A stretch of 37,502 nt of DNA from Candidatus Amesbacteria bacterium RBG_19FT_COMBO_48_16 (GTDB lineage: Bacteria > Patescibacteriota > Microgenomatia > CAZETR01 > Amesbacteraceae), in NCBI GenBank assembly GCA_001775555.1, contig MEXE01000020.1:1-37502 (forward strand). Reading direction: 5' to 3'. Shown here in pieces: positions 1 to 7,437 of this stretch. The notes under the pieces are model-generated. The model was not told the origin of the DNA. It saw only the letters and a program-made list of their open reading frames with translations, and searched no databases. The stretch's first letter is position 1; every line of letters starts with the position of its first letter. The position numbers and the translations under genes are program-made.

Positions 1-1
1 A

Positions 2-376
2 ACCTACCCCTTTGCTTGGGAATACGGTTTTAAGGAACTGGTCGCCTATACCGAATCAGTCAGAGATAGATACGACCAAATTATGGTGACAGACAAATAC
101 GACCAGCCTTATATTCTCTTCCTTTTCTACTCGCGTTTTCCGCCCGCACAATTCCAAGGCCGTCATAAGTTGACTTTGCGCGATAAATACAATTTTTCTA
201 CTGTTAGGGAATTTGATAAATATAAATTTGAAAATACTCCCTGGGAAAAGGTTCGTGATATCCATTCCACCTTGATAGTCGCTGCTCCGGAAGATATCCC
301 CGAAGTAGGAGTAAATGTTGTCAAGACAATTTATTTCCCAAGCAATCAACCAGCCTTTAAAATAGTCTCAAATTAA
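2..376 (+). CDS. C-terminal end of a GT-C/ArnT-like membrane glycosyltransferase (5' truncated)
   Basis: The frame is open from the first bases of the window and ends at TAA 374-376, so only the last 124 residues of a longer protein are visible. The fragment has no membrane helix. It reads like the soluble C-terminal domain that follows the transmembrane part in PMT/ArnT/RgtA-type glycosyltransferases of Patescibacteria, with a stretch around 'VTDKYDQPYILFLFY' followed by a short beta-rich tail. An ATG at 83 exists, but the frame continues upstream of it with sensible protein (YPFAWEYGFKELV), so it is not the start. The next gene's ATG overlaps the stop (TAATG at 374-378). The family call rests on resemblance of a fragment; the catalytic part lies outside the window. 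Confidence 0.6.
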   Translation, partial: TYPFAWEYGFKELVAYTESVRDRYDQIMVTDKYDQPYILFLFYSRFPPAQFQGRHKLTLRDKYNFSTVREFDKYKFENTPWEKVRDIHSTLIVAAPEDIPEVGVNVVKTIYFPSNQPAFKIVSN

Positions 377-1206
377 TGAAAACTTTAAAGCTTTCGGTTG
401 TCTTGGCTACTCATAATGAAGCGGCTAATTTGGGTAGGTGCCTCAAAGCAATTATAGGTCTGGCCGATGAAATAGTGATTATTGACGGCAGATCCACTGA
501 TGACACAGTCAAAATCGCCAAAAAATTTGAGGCCAGGGTCACTCTGACCGACAATCTCCCCAACTTTCACATAATGAAAAACATGGCGATTGATGCGGCG
601 AAAGGGGAGTGGGTATTACAGCTTGACGCCGATGAAATTGTCTCCCCCGAACTGGCTCGCGAAATCCAATCTACGATCAACGATGAACGGTCAACGATGA
701 ACGGCTACTGGCTTAATCGTAAAAACTGGTTTCTGGATCGCTTCCTGACCAAAGGCGGCCAGTACCCTGATCCCACTCTTCGCCTTTATCGCCGCGGCTT
801 CGGCCGGCTGCCTGCCAGGGACGTCCACGAACAGGCTGTTGTCAAAGGGCCAACCGGGTATCTGAAATCAGAACTTCTCCATTACCGCGACACCTCTTTT
901 GCCAAATATTTAGACGGTTTCAACCTCTATACTTCTTTTATCGCTGGCCAGATGCAGACCCAAAAACTCAAATTCAATATATTAAATGTTCTTCTCTATC
1001 TCTATCTCAAACCTCTATCTACATTTATTAAAATATACTTCCGTCACCGTGGTTATGTAGATGGTTACCCGGGGTTTGTTTTTGCCCTTTTTTCCGGTTT
1101 GGTCCACGCCGTTTCATATATCAAATACTGGCAAATAACTAAATATCCCGAAAACTCCTCCTTCCCCCTCTTTGATAAAGAGGGGGACCAGAGGGGGAGT
1201 TCATGA
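376..1206 (+). CDS. GT2 glycosyltransferase, WaaE/KdtX-like
   Basis: A 276-residue cytosolic family 2 glycosyltransferase. It has the N-terminal SVVLATHNEAANL strand-loop, the nucleotide-binding IDGRSTDDT (36-44), the metal-binding DADE (84-87) and the RDVHEQ segment (149-154) that is typical of the WaaE/KdtX group. Sugar donor and acceptor cannot be read from sequence. A hydrophobic stretch near 200-240 may associate with the membrane. Two parts look like later insertions. Residues about 101-110 are encoded by a 14-bp direct duplication (677-704), and the last dozen residues come from a palindromic repeat (1153-1201). ATG 376 overlaps the previous stop, and the stop at 1204-1206 overlaps an out-of-frame ATG just before the next gene. 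Confidence 0.9.
   Translation: MKTLKLSVVLATHNEAANLGRCLKAIIGLADEIVIIDGRSTDDTVKIAKKFEARVTLTDNLPNFHIMKNMAIDAAKGEWVLQLDADEIVSPELAREIQSTINDERSTMNGYWLNRKNWFLDRFLTKGGQYPDPTLRLYRRGFGRLPARDVHEQAVVKGPTGYLKSELLHYRDTSFAKYLDGFNLYTSFIAGQMQTQKLKFNILNVLLYLYLKPLSTFIKIYFRHRGYVDGYPGFVFALFSGLVHAVSYIKYWQITKYPENSSFPLFDKEGDQRGSS
677..704 (+). repeat. 14-bp tandem duplication inside a GT2 gene
   Basis: The 14-mer TCAACGATGAACGG occurs twice back to back (677-690 and 691-704), preceded by a further partial match (ACGATCAACGATG). It encodes a hydrophilic linker around residues 101-110, just after the DADE region. Because 14 is not a multiple of three, gain or loss of one unit would shift the frame. Confidence 0.85.
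1153..1201. repeat. Palindromic interspersed-type repeat at the 3' end of a GT2 gene
   Basis: A perfect 10-nt arm CCCCCTCTTT (1164-1173), a GAT loop and its complement AAAGAGGGGG (1177-1186) form the core. Outer arms AACTCC (1153-1158) and GGAGTT (1196-1201) extend it. The element is read through in frame as the GT2 C-terminus (PLFDKEGDQRG). Its composition resembles short palindromic repeats scattered in many bacterial genomes, which encode similar PLxKGGxxG-type peptides. Only one copy is in this window, so repeat status is inferred from that resemblance. As RNA it would make a strong hairpin between two coupled genes, but no T-run follows, so it is not a standard terminator. Confidence 0.6.
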
Positions 1207-1207
1207 T

Positions 1208-2263
1208 ATGACCCGTGTTGGTTTCATAACTTCCCCATTAACTTCCGGTCACTCCGGTCGCGGCGTCGGCTTCTATGTCAAACGCCTCTTACCTCACCTC
1301 AAATCCCAAGCCCCCAACTTCGGGTTTGAAATTTTTGAAATTGAAAAATTATTAAAAATTAAAAAATTAAAATTAAAAATTGTCCACTACCCTTTCTTCG
1401 ACCTCTTTACTCCCTCTTTGCCTTTAATTTCACCCGCAAAAACCATTATAACTATTCATGACGTTATCCCCCTGGAGTTCCCTGATTATTACCCTCCCGG
1501 AATCAAAGGCAAACTGGCGTTAACCTGGCAAAAATTGGCCCTAAGCCGGGCCGAACGGGTTATAACGGATTCTTACGCTTCAATAAAAGCCATCAGAAAA
1601 CATTTATCCGTCCCTCACGACAAAATAAAGTTGGTTTATCTGGCACCCGGCTTGGAATTTAAACCCCTGGCAGATCCAAAAATTCTCGCCTCAGTCCTTC
1701 GTAAATACCGCCTGCCCGCAAAATTTATTCTTTACGTCGGCGATATTAACTGGAACAAAAACCTGCCCACCTTGGCTGAGGCCTGCCAAAAAATCCAAAT
1801 TCCACTCGTCTTGGTAGGCAAACAAGTCGCGAATCTTGAACAGCTTGACACTTCCCATCCCGAACTGTCCCATCTCTCAAATCTCAAATCTCAAATCTCA
1901 AATCTAACCGTCAGGCGCCTGGGCTTTGTCCCCGAATCCGATCTAGTAGCCATCTATAACCTGGCTACAGTTTATTGCCAGCCTTCTTATGCCGAAGGTT
2001 TTGGTCTACCGGTTCTGGAAGCTATGACCTGTGGAACGCCGGTTATCTGCAGCCGCAGCCATTCCCTGCCCGAGATTGCCGGTGACGCAGCGATCTTTTT
2101 CGATCCCTATTCTGCTGCTGATTTGATTAATAAAATTATTTTTGTCCTATCTGATAAAAACCTGCAACAGAAGCTTTCCGCTGGCGGAATTGAACAAGCC
2201 GCAAAATTCACTTGGACAAAAACTGCCCGGGAAACTTTGCAAGTCTACCAAGAAGTAATGTAA
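1208..2263 (+). CDS. GT4 glycosyltransferase (group 1, mannosyltransferase-like)
   Basis: A 351-residue GT-B fold retaining glycosyltransferase. The N-terminal half has the open SGRGVGFYVKRLLPHL segment and an ITIHDVIPLEFP loop typical of family 4 mannosyltransferases. The C-terminal half carries YVGDINWNKN and the E-x7-E donor motif AEGFGLPVLEA (E263 and E271), followed by CGTPVICS. I chose ATG 1208: the frame stays open upstream to a TTG at 1172, but that part lies inside the palindromic repeat. The gene starts 2 nt after the preceding stop. It contains two simple-sequence tracts: an AT-rich stretch encoding residues about 40-57 and a 7-bp tandem repeat encoding residues about 223-232. Both sit in peripheral loops rather than the donor site. 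Donor specificity is unknown. Confidence 0.88.
   Translation: MTRVGFITSPLTSGHSGRGVGFYVKRLLPHLKSQAPNFGFEIFEIEKLLKIKKLKLKIVHYPFFDLFTPSLPLISPAKTIITIHDVIPLEFPDYYPPGIKGKLALTWQKLALSRAERVITDSYASIKAIRKHLSVPHDKIKLVYLAPGLEFKPLADPKILASVLRKYRLPAKFILYVGDINWNKNLPTLAEACQKIQIPLVLVGKQVANLEQLDTSHPELSHLSNLKSQISNLTVRRLGFVPESDLVAIYNLATVYCQPSYAEGFGLPVLEAMTCGTPVICSRSHSLPEIAGDAAIFFDPYSAADLINKIIFVLSDKNLQQKLSAGGIEQAAKFTWTKTARETLQVYQEVM
1326..1380 (+). repeat. AT-rich low-complexity tract inside a GT4 gene
   Basis: A run of near-repeats of AAATT and AAAATTAAAA-type units with almost no C encodes alternating Lys, Leu and Ile (LLKIKKLKLKI) in the acceptor-side domain of the GT4. Its base composition differs sharply from the flanking gene, suggesting slippage-driven expansion rather than selected protein sequence. 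Confidence 0.6.
1875..1905 (+). repeat. Four tandem copies of heptamer TCTCAAA in a GT4 gene
   Basis: TCTCAAA is repeated exactly four times (1875-1881, 1882-1888, 1889-1895, 1896-1902) with a partial fifth copy (TCT). It encodes SNLKSQISNL in a loop of the GT-B domain. A change of one copy would shift the reading frame, so this has the form of a contingency repeat, though four copies is at the short end. Confidence 0.85.
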
Positions 2264-2278
2264 GATTACTCTCGCCCC

Positions 2279-3430
2279 ATGAGTTTTCCTAAGATTCTTC
2301 GCCTATTTTTACTCTGGCAGCTGGTAATTATTCTTATCACCGCGGCCGCATTTACCCTTCTTCCCCTACGCACGACATTTATCGGCGGTTCCGACCAAGC
2401 CAGCCGGGTTGACCCTCAGCCTTATATCAGAAACCCCCTGCTTTACTCCCGGGCGAATTTTGACGGTATCCATTACGTTGATGTTGCCCGTAAGGGTTAC
2501 GGTTATGCCCAACAAGCTTTTTTCCCCTTATATCCTCGTTTAATCAATATTTTGTCAAAATATATTCACCCTCCGGCTCTGGCCGGAATTCTTATTTCTC
2601 TGGCCTCTTTCTTGGTTGGACTTATCTATTTTGCCCGGTTAATCAGACTGGATTATTCTCCCAAAGTCGCTTTCTGGACTATTGTTGCGCTTTTGGTTTT
2701 TCCTACCAGCTTCTTCATTTCGGCTGTGTATACCGAAGGCCTGTTTTTTTTGCAGGTAATATTGGCCTTTTATTTTGCCCGGACCGGTCGCTGGTGGGCA
2801 GCCAGCATAATCGGGATGTCAGCTTCTTACACCCGCTTTGCCGGCGTGTTTCTCTTCCCCGCCCTGATACTGGAATGGTGGCACCAGCGTTCCCATCCTG
2901 AATCACGTAAGAAACCCGGAATATCTGATCTTTTATGTCTGGCATTTATCCCCTTGGGCTTGGTAATTTTTATGCACTATTTGTATCACACTACCGGCGA
3001 TTTGTTGGCCTTTATTCATGTTCAAAAACTTTTCCAGCAGGGCCGGGGGGATAAAATTATTATGATATACCAGGTTTACTGGCGTTACTTAAAAATGATC
3101 TTCACTGTCAACCGGAGTGACCCCTTGTATTTAACCATACTTTTGGAATTTTTCTCGGCAATTCTTTTCACCGTCACTTCAGTTGTTTCCCTGATCAAAC
3201 AAAGAGCTTCTTATTCCCTATTTAATGTTTTAAATTTTATTACCCCTACACTTTCCGGCACTTTTACTTCCGTACCCCGGTATGTGTTGCTTTGTTTTCC
3301 CTCCTTTTTGTTATTTGGGCAATGGTTGTCCCTAGCCTCCGGAACATACCGTAGGTTATACATAGCAGCCAGCTTGGGCCTATTTATCTTGTTTTTAATG
3401 TTGTTTGTCCGGGGTTACTGGGTAGCATGA
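2279..3430 (+). CDS. PIG-V-like GT-C mannosyltransferase
   Basis: A 383-residue polytopic membrane protein with about 8-10 hydrophobic segments. It matches the PIG-V (Mannosyl_trans2) family: after the first helix comes FDGIHYVDVARKGY (61-74) and then FFPLYPRL (81-88), followed by FPTSFFISAVYTEGLF. Family members transfer mannose from dolichyl- or polyprenyl-phosphate mannose to a lipid-linked acceptor on the outer face of the membrane, and the acidic residue of the WDGxHY-type motif (here D62) is catalytic. Its job fits the gene directly downstream (ATGA overlap at 3427), which resembles a polyprenyl-phosphate-mannose synthase. The gap from the preceding gene is 15 nt. The exact sugar is not proven. 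Confidence 0.8.
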   Translation: MSFPKILRLFLLWQLVIILITAAAFTLLPLRTTFIGGSDQASRVDPQPYIRNPLLYSRANFDGIHYVDVARKGYGYAQQAFFPLYPRLINILSKYIHPPALAGILISLASFLVGLIYFARLIRLDYSPKVAFWTIVALLVFPTSFFISAVYTEGLFFLQVILAFYFARTGRWWAASIIGMSASYTRFAGVFLFPALILEWWHQRSHPESRKKPGISDLLCLAFIPLGLVIFMHYLYHTTGDLLAFIHVQKLFQQGRGDKIIMIYQVYWRYLKMIFTVNRSDPLYLTILLEFFSAILFTVTSVVSLIKQRASYSLFNVLNFITPTLSGTFTSVPRYVLLCFPSFLLFGQWLSLASGTYRRLYIAASLGLFILFLMLFVRGYWVA

Positions 3431-4089
3431 AGGTTTTTGTCATCATCCCCGCTTACAATGAACATTACCGCCTGCCTGCTGTATTGGAAAAAACCCGCAG
3501 ACTATATCCGCGGCTACCGCTGGTAGTTGTTGATGACGGATCAGAACATCCGATTAAAAAATTAACTATACCTGGAATAATTTGGCTGCGGCACCAGGTA
3601 AATTTAGGTAAGGGTGCGTCTCTAAAAACTGGCGCTGAATATTCATTTTCACACGGGGCAGATGGAGTGATATTTATGGACTCGGACGGACAGCATGACC
3701 CGGTGGAAATAAAAAAGTTTATAGACTATCTCAATCGCGGATCTGATTTGGTATTTGGATCCCGCCGCCCTTCTCTGGATACACCGCTCGTCCGTCTCCT
3801 GGGAAAAAAATTGTCTTCAGTATACATCAACCTGTTATTTGGAGTTTATATTTCTGACATATTATCGGGTTTTCGCGCCCTGAGCCGGTCTGCATACGGA
3901 TATGTCAAATGGGATTCATCCAGATACGGTGTGGAGTCGGAAATGGTAGCCCGTTTGGGAAAATACAGAAAACTGCTTAAATACGTTGAATTTCCGGTAG
4001 AAACCATCTATATTGACAAGTACAAAGGCGTCACTGTAGTGGATGCCCTAAAAATCTTTAGTCACTCTCTATGGTGGAAACTCTCTTAG
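3427..4089 (+). CDS. GT2, dolichol/polyprenyl-phosphate mannose synthase-like
   Basis: A 220-residue GT2 of the DPM1/ArnC class. It begins KVFVIIPAYNE, then VVVDDGS (33-39) and FMDSDGQHDP (83-92) for metal and nucleotide, then a FGSRR loop and a SGFRALS segment characteristic of polyprenyl-phosphate glycosyltransferases. It lacks C-terminal membrane helices; those may be supplied by the adjacent DUF2304 protein, whose gene overlaps it by 19 nt. It likely charges a polyprenyl phosphate with a sugar at the inner membrane face, feeding GT-C enzymes such as the PIG-V-like protein upstream. The start overlaps the previous stop as ATGA, indicating translational coupling. Mannose is the expected but unproven sugar. 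Confidence 0.85.
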   Translation: MKVFVIIPAYNEHYRLPAVLEKTRRLYPRLPLVVVDDGSEHPIKKLTIPGIIWLRHQVNLGKGASLKTGAEYSFSHGADGVIFMDSDGQHDPVEIKKFIDYLNRGSDLVFGSRRPSLDTPLVRLLGKKLSSVYINLLFGVYISDILSGFRALSRSAYGYVKWDSSRYGVESEMVARLGKYRKLLKYVEFPVETIYIDKYKGVTVVDALKIFSHSLWWKLS

Positions 4090-4415
4090 GTATCCAAATC
4101 CTGGCCGGGTTGTTTGCTTGTTTTATGCTTTACGTAGCTTTTGTGCATTTCAAACAAAGAAATATTGACCGCTTTGAAATGCTTTTTTGGGCAGGTGTTT
4201 GGGGAGCATTTTTATACTTTGCCCTTTTTCCCCGTGTCCTCGACCCCCTTCTGGCACGTCTTTTTGTCGCCCGGTCTATGGATTTGTTGTTCATTATCGC
4301 CTTTATGATTCTGGCTTACCTGGGTTTTCAAAACCATGTAGGTATCAAATGGGTCCAGCGCCAAATAGAGACTATGGTTAGAAGCAAAACCCTAAAAAAT
4401 GCCCATCAGAAGTAA
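4071..4415 (+). CDS. DUF2304 small membrane protein
   Basis: A 114-residue protein with three clear transmembrane segments (about 2-24, 36-57, 68-86) and a basic cytosolic tail (WVQRQIETMVRSK). Length, topology and position directly after a DPM-like GT2 match the DUF2304 family, which is commonly found next to polyprenyl-phosphate glycosyltransferases. A role as membrane anchor or partner of that enzyme is inferred from this association; no biochemical function is established that I know of. It overlaps its upstream neighbour by 19 nt and its downstream neighbour by 17 nt, so the three genes are almost certainly co-translated. Confidence 0.8.
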   Translation: MVETLLGIQILAGLFACFMLYVAFVHFKQRNIDRFEMLFWAGVWGAFLYFALFPRVLDPLLARLFVARSMDLLFIIAFMILAYLGFQNHVGIKWVQRQIETMVRSKTLKNAHQK

Positions 4416-5382
4416 GAAAAAGAGAATCCAAAGATGCCTGGTCACGGGCGTGACCGGTTTTGCCGGCTCGCACATGGCCGAGCTTCTGCTTGCAGAAGGT
4501 TACGAAGTATTCGGTGTCGTCCGCTGGAGGTCGCGGTCCGAACACATAGATCATTTAAACGGTCGTCTGCATTTATTGGAAGGGGATTTGTTGGACTTAA
4601 GATCCCTTCAGGACGTTATGCTCTCCGTCTTGCCTGATTATATTTTTCATCTGGCTGCTCAAAGTTTTGTTCCCACCTCCTGGACTTCTCCTTCAGTAAC
4701 TTTCGAAACAAACGTCGTCGGTTCCTGTAATTTATTTGAAGCGGTTAGGTCAGCGCAAATTAATCCGGTTATCCACATTGCTTGTTCCAGCGAAGAATAT
4801 GGCCTGGTTTATCCCCATGAGGCTCCCATCAAAGAAACTAATCCCTTGCGCCCTTTATCTCCCTATGCGGTATCTAAAGTGGCCATGGACTTCATGGGTT
4901 ATCAATACTTCAAAAACTATGGATTAAAAATAATCCGCACTCGGGGATTCAACCATGAAGGTCCCCGCAGGGGAGAGGTCTTTGTCTCCTCAACTTTTGC
5001 CAAACAAGTTGCTCTCATTGAAGCCGGACTGCAAACGCCCGTAGTTTATGTAGGAAATCTTGAAGCCAAGCGGGATTATACAGACGTTCGGGATATGGTC
5101 AGGGGCTATTACCTGGCAGCCATGAAGTGTGAGCCGGGGGAAGTATACAATATTTGCTCCGGTCGGGCTTGGGTAATCCGGGATGTACTTGACTACTTGA
5201 TTTCCATAAGTCGGGTGAAAAAAATTAAAGTTCTGGAAGACCCCAAGCGTTTACGCCCTTCCGATGTACCTCTCCTTCTGGGAGACAATTCAAGATTTGT
5301 CGCCAAAACAGGCTGGAAGCCGAAAATTAAATTTGAACAAACTCTTTCAGACACACTCGACTACTGGCGGGCTAGAGTCTAG
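4399..5382 (+). CDS. gmd: GDP-mannose 4,6-dehydratase-like SDR enzyme
   Basis: A 327-residue extended short-chain dehydrogenase. It shows the NAD(P)-binding TGVTGFAG (16-23), the HLAAQSFV strand end (84-91), a CSSEEYG active-site segment (129-135) and the YAVSK catalytic Tyr-Lys pair (Y156, K160). GMD-like features are a serine-glutamate in place of Thr-Ser-Glu, the FNHEGPRRGEVF motif and VGNLEAKRDYTD. The C-terminal DNSRFVAKTGWKP...TLDYWR ending is shared with GDP-6-deoxy-mannose reductases, so a reductase (RMD) is the main alternative. The product would be GDP-4-keto-6-deoxymannose, the substrate expected by the perosamine-synthase-like aminotransferase at 17807. No ManB or ManC is in the window. 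It starts inside the DUF2304 gene. Confidence 0.75.
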   Translation: MPIRSKKKRIQRCLVTGVTGFAGSHMAELLLAEGYEVFGVVRWRSRSEHIDHLNGRLHLLEGDLLDLRSLQDVMLSVLPDYIFHLAAQSFVPTSWTSPSVTFETNVVGSCNLFEAVRSAQINPVIHIACSSEEYGLVYPHEAPIKETNPLRPLSPYAVSKVAMDFMGYQYFKNYGLKIIRTRGFNHEGPRRGEVFVSSTFAKQVALIEAGLQTPVVYVGNLEAKRDYTDVRDMVRGYYLAAMKCEPGEVYNICSGRAWVIRDVLDYLISISRVKKIKVLEDPKRLRPSDVPLLLGDNSRFVAKTGWKPKIKFEQTLSDTLDYWRARV

Positions 5383-5384
5383 CC

Positions 5385-6179
5385 ATGGTTTACCCCCGTA
5401 TTTCAGTTATTACCCCGTCTTTTAACCAGGCCGGTTTCCTGGAGCAGACCATTAAATCCGTAATTGACCAAAATTATCCAAACCTCGAACACTTAATCTT
5501 AGATGGCGGATCAACCGATGGTTCGCGGGCGTTAATAAAAAAATACGCGGCCAAGTATCCCAAAATAATTCGTTGGCGGTCACATCATGACAAAGGCCAG
5601 GTTACTGCTATCAATGAGGGTCTAAAAAAAGCCACCGGGGACATTATTGCCTATCTTAACTCTGATGATTATTACCTTCCCGACGCTTTTTATCATGTGG
5701 CCGTTTATTTTTCCCGGCACCCCGACCGGTACTGGTTAGTAGGTAATTGCCGGGTTTCTGACCCCAAACTTTCCTGGACATTCTTTTTAAAACAACTTTG
5801 GCCTATTCATATTTTTCCCTGGGCTTTATATATCTACAACACCGTCAATCAACCGGCGGTTTTTCTCACCCGTAGTTTGGTAGAACGGGTGGGTAAGTTT
5901 GATAGCCGGTATCACTATGCTTTTGATTACGATTATTGGCTGCGCTGCCAGAAATTGGGATTGCCGGGTAGGGTTATGCAGGAGTTGTCAGTATTCAGAA
6001 TCCATCCCGGATCCAAAGGCAGCAGTGGTTATACGCAGCAATTTCAGGAAGACGAAACTGTTGTCAGAAGTTACACCCGCAATAAAATCGTGTTGGCAGT
6101 GCACTCTCTGGCTACGCGTATCATTACCTTACCCGGGTATCGGTTTCTCAAGACAGCTACCAAGCCCGGAATTTTCTGA
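5385..6179 (+). CDS. GT2 glycosyltransferase (WcaA-like)
   Basis: A 264-residue GT-A fold enzyme: SVITPSFNQAGFLEQTI at the N-terminus, LDGGSTDGS (39-47) for the nucleotide, LNSDD (91-95) as the metal-binding motif, and YDYWLRC near residue 184 as the catalytic-loop region. The family uses UDP-, GDP- or dTDP-sugars and includes many polysaccharide chain-elongation enzymes. It begins 2 nt after the dehydratase gene. Its 3' end overlaps by 23 nt the end of the convergent - strand gene, leaving no room for a separate terminator. Donor and linkage cannot be assigned. Confidence 0.88.
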   Translation: MVYPRISVITPSFNQAGFLEQTIKSVIDQNYPNLEHLILDGGSTDGSRALIKKYAAKYPKIIRWRSHHDKGQVTAINEGLKKATGDIIAYLNSDDYYLPDAFYHVAVYFSRHPDRYWLVGNCRVSDPKLSWTFFLKQLWPIHIFPWALYIYNTVNQPAVFLTRSLVERVGKFDSRYHYAFDYDYWLRCQKLGLPGRVMQELSVFRIHPGSKGSSGYTQQFQEDETVVRSYTRNKIVLAVHSLATRIITLPGYRFLKTATKPGIF

Positions 6180-7395
6180 AAGCCAGCCAGGTCATTTTCA
6201 GTAGCATCCACCCGTTGATGAATCTGCTGATATTTGTTCGTCCGTATTTGCGTTCGTGGTATCTGACAGGAATTTCCGCCACCTTCAGATTTTGTTTGAT
6301 TGCTCCGAATATTAAATCAAAATCACCGAACGGATCATTTTCACCAAAAATTCCTCGCATTTTGACTATCTGGGTATAGTTGCTTTTCAGCAAAGCCTTT
6401 GTACCGCATAAAGTATCTTTGAAATGCTGGCCCAAAATCCATGAAAACAACCAGCTGAAAACTTGATTAGCCAATTTGTTTAAAGTCTGCATCGCTTGTT
6501 TCTCCATAGGATACACCAGCCTGCTGCCATTGATAAATTCTCCGTACCCGGTAGCGATAGCCTCATAAAATTTCGGTAAATCACGCGGGTCAACGGTCAA
6601 ATCAGCATCAAGTATTATTAGTAACTCCCCTTGGGCTTTGGCTAATCCTAACCTCACTGCGTCAGCCTTGCCTATCCCGCTTTGCTTAAAAGCTCTTACC
6701 TTTATTGCGCCAGTCTTTTGTCTGCTTTTGTCTCTCAGCTGACAAATTGCCTTCCAGGTGCCATCCTGGGAGTGGCCTTCCACAAAAACAACTTCCATAT
6801 TTTTCGAAAATTTCGGGATCCGCTTTAATATCTGGATAATATTTCCCTCCTCATTTCTTGCCGGGATGACAATACTGACGGAATAATCGCGCCTGGTTTC
6901 GACTTTTGGTCGGGCAATTACTAATGACGTCAGGCATAAGCCGTTGATCAATGGTAGTGGTGCAATCCAGCGGTTTATCAAATCTGAAACCAGAGGGATA
7001 TAAACAGGGATCAGAAGCCGTTTATACTTTGCTACCACCTCAAATCCTGCCAGGTTTAATAAGTTAGCCATGTCTTCGTTATCCAGCCAGTTTTGCTCGC
7101 CTACCTTTTTCCTTATTCCCAACCCTGAAGCCAGTTTTAGCACCGGTTCCCACAGGTGATTATAATAAATAATTATTAACCGCTTATCAGCTCCCAGCTC
7201 TTTACGCATTTTATTTAAAAACTTTTGGATATCCTCAATGTCTCCGACGGCATTTTCCAGCACCACGCATCCATAGCGGTGGCTTTTTATTTTTTTTACC
7301 TCGTCCAGGTTATCCGAAGTAATTATCAGAGTTTTTTTTCCCGAAGTTATGAATTTTTCTAATAGTTCGAGATCCCGGTAATAATATTCCCGCAT
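6157..7395 (-). CDS. GT2 with an eroded methyltransferase domain at its N-terminus
   Basis: A 412-residue protein in two parts. Residues about 1-162 follow the pattern of a class I methyltransferase fused to GT2 in related polysaccharide loci (YYYRDL start, LIIIYYNHLWEPVLKLA, QNWLDNEDMANLL, then RLLIPVYIP...ARP). The glycine-rich SAM-binding motif I is absent: where VLEIGCGTG is expected the protein reads TLIITSDN. This half is therefore probably not a working methyltransferase. Residues about 172-400 are an intact GT2 with VSIVIPARNEEGN, VEGHSQDGT (205-213) and LDADLT (262-267), of the dolichol-phosphate-sugar synthase class. ATG 7395 is preferred over the in-frame TTG at 7401, because a TAAAAT box lies exactly 6 nt upstream of it. 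It is one of only two - strand genes. Confidence 0.85.
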   Translation of the reverse strand: MREYYYRDLELLEKFITSGKKTLIITSDNLDEVKKIKSHRYGCVVLENAVGDIEDIQKFLNKMRKELGADKRLIIIYYNHLWEPVLKLASGLGIRKKVGEQNWLDNEDMANLLNLAGFEVVAKYKRLLIPVYIPLVSDLINRWIAPLPLINGLCLTSLVIARPKVETRRDYSVSIVIPARNEEGNIIQILKRIPKFSKNMEVVFVEGHSQDGTWKAICQLRDKSRQKTGAIKVRAFKQSGIGKADAVRLGLAKAQGELLIILDADLTVDPRDLPKFYEAIATGYGEFINGSRLVYPMEKQAMQTLNKLANQVFSWLFSWILGQHFKDTLCGTKALLKSNYTQIVKMRGIFGENDPFGDFDLIFGAIKQNLKVAEIPVRYHERKYGRTNISRFINGWMLLKMTWLAFRKFRAW

Positions 7396-7423
7396 GGACA
7401 AATTTTAGCAGTTAAACTAAGAT
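7395..7423 (+). promoter_or_regulatory. Probable promoter for the + strand GT2 gene at 7438
   Basis: TGGACA (7395-7400, 5 of 6 matches to the -35 consensus) and TAAGAT (7418-7423, 4 of 6 to the -10) are separated by 17 nt. The predicted start of transcription is about 7430, giving a leader of only some 8 nt. It interleaves with the divergent - strand promoter, so the two would compete for polymerase. Confidence 0.4.
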
Positions 7424-7431
7424 TTTCTCAC
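7402..7431 (-). promoter_or_regulatory. Probable leaderless promoter for the - strand GT2 gene
   Basis: On the - strand a -10 box TAAAAT (plus-strand 7402-7407) lies 6 nt before ATG 7395. A weak -35 GTGAGA (7426-7431) sits 18 nt upstream of it. The spacing would put the transcription start at or next to the A of the ATG, with no room for a ribosome-binding site. Confidence 0.5.
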
Positions 7432-7437
7432 AGCAAC

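Noticed and set aside
1164..1186. The strong GC-rich hairpin at the end of the first GT2 as an intrinsic terminator
   Set aside because: No run of T follows and the next gene starts about 20 nt later, so it fits a repeat element better.
1172..1207. Upstream TTG start for the GT4 gene
   Set aside because: The extra residues come from the palindromic repeat, and ATG 1208 begins exactly at the first conserved strand of the GT-B domain.
2254..2270. Hairpin AGTAAT / ATTACT at the end of the GT4 gene as a terminator
   Set aside because: The stem is only 6 bp, AT-rich, overlaps the stop codon and lacks a T-run. Transcription probably continues.
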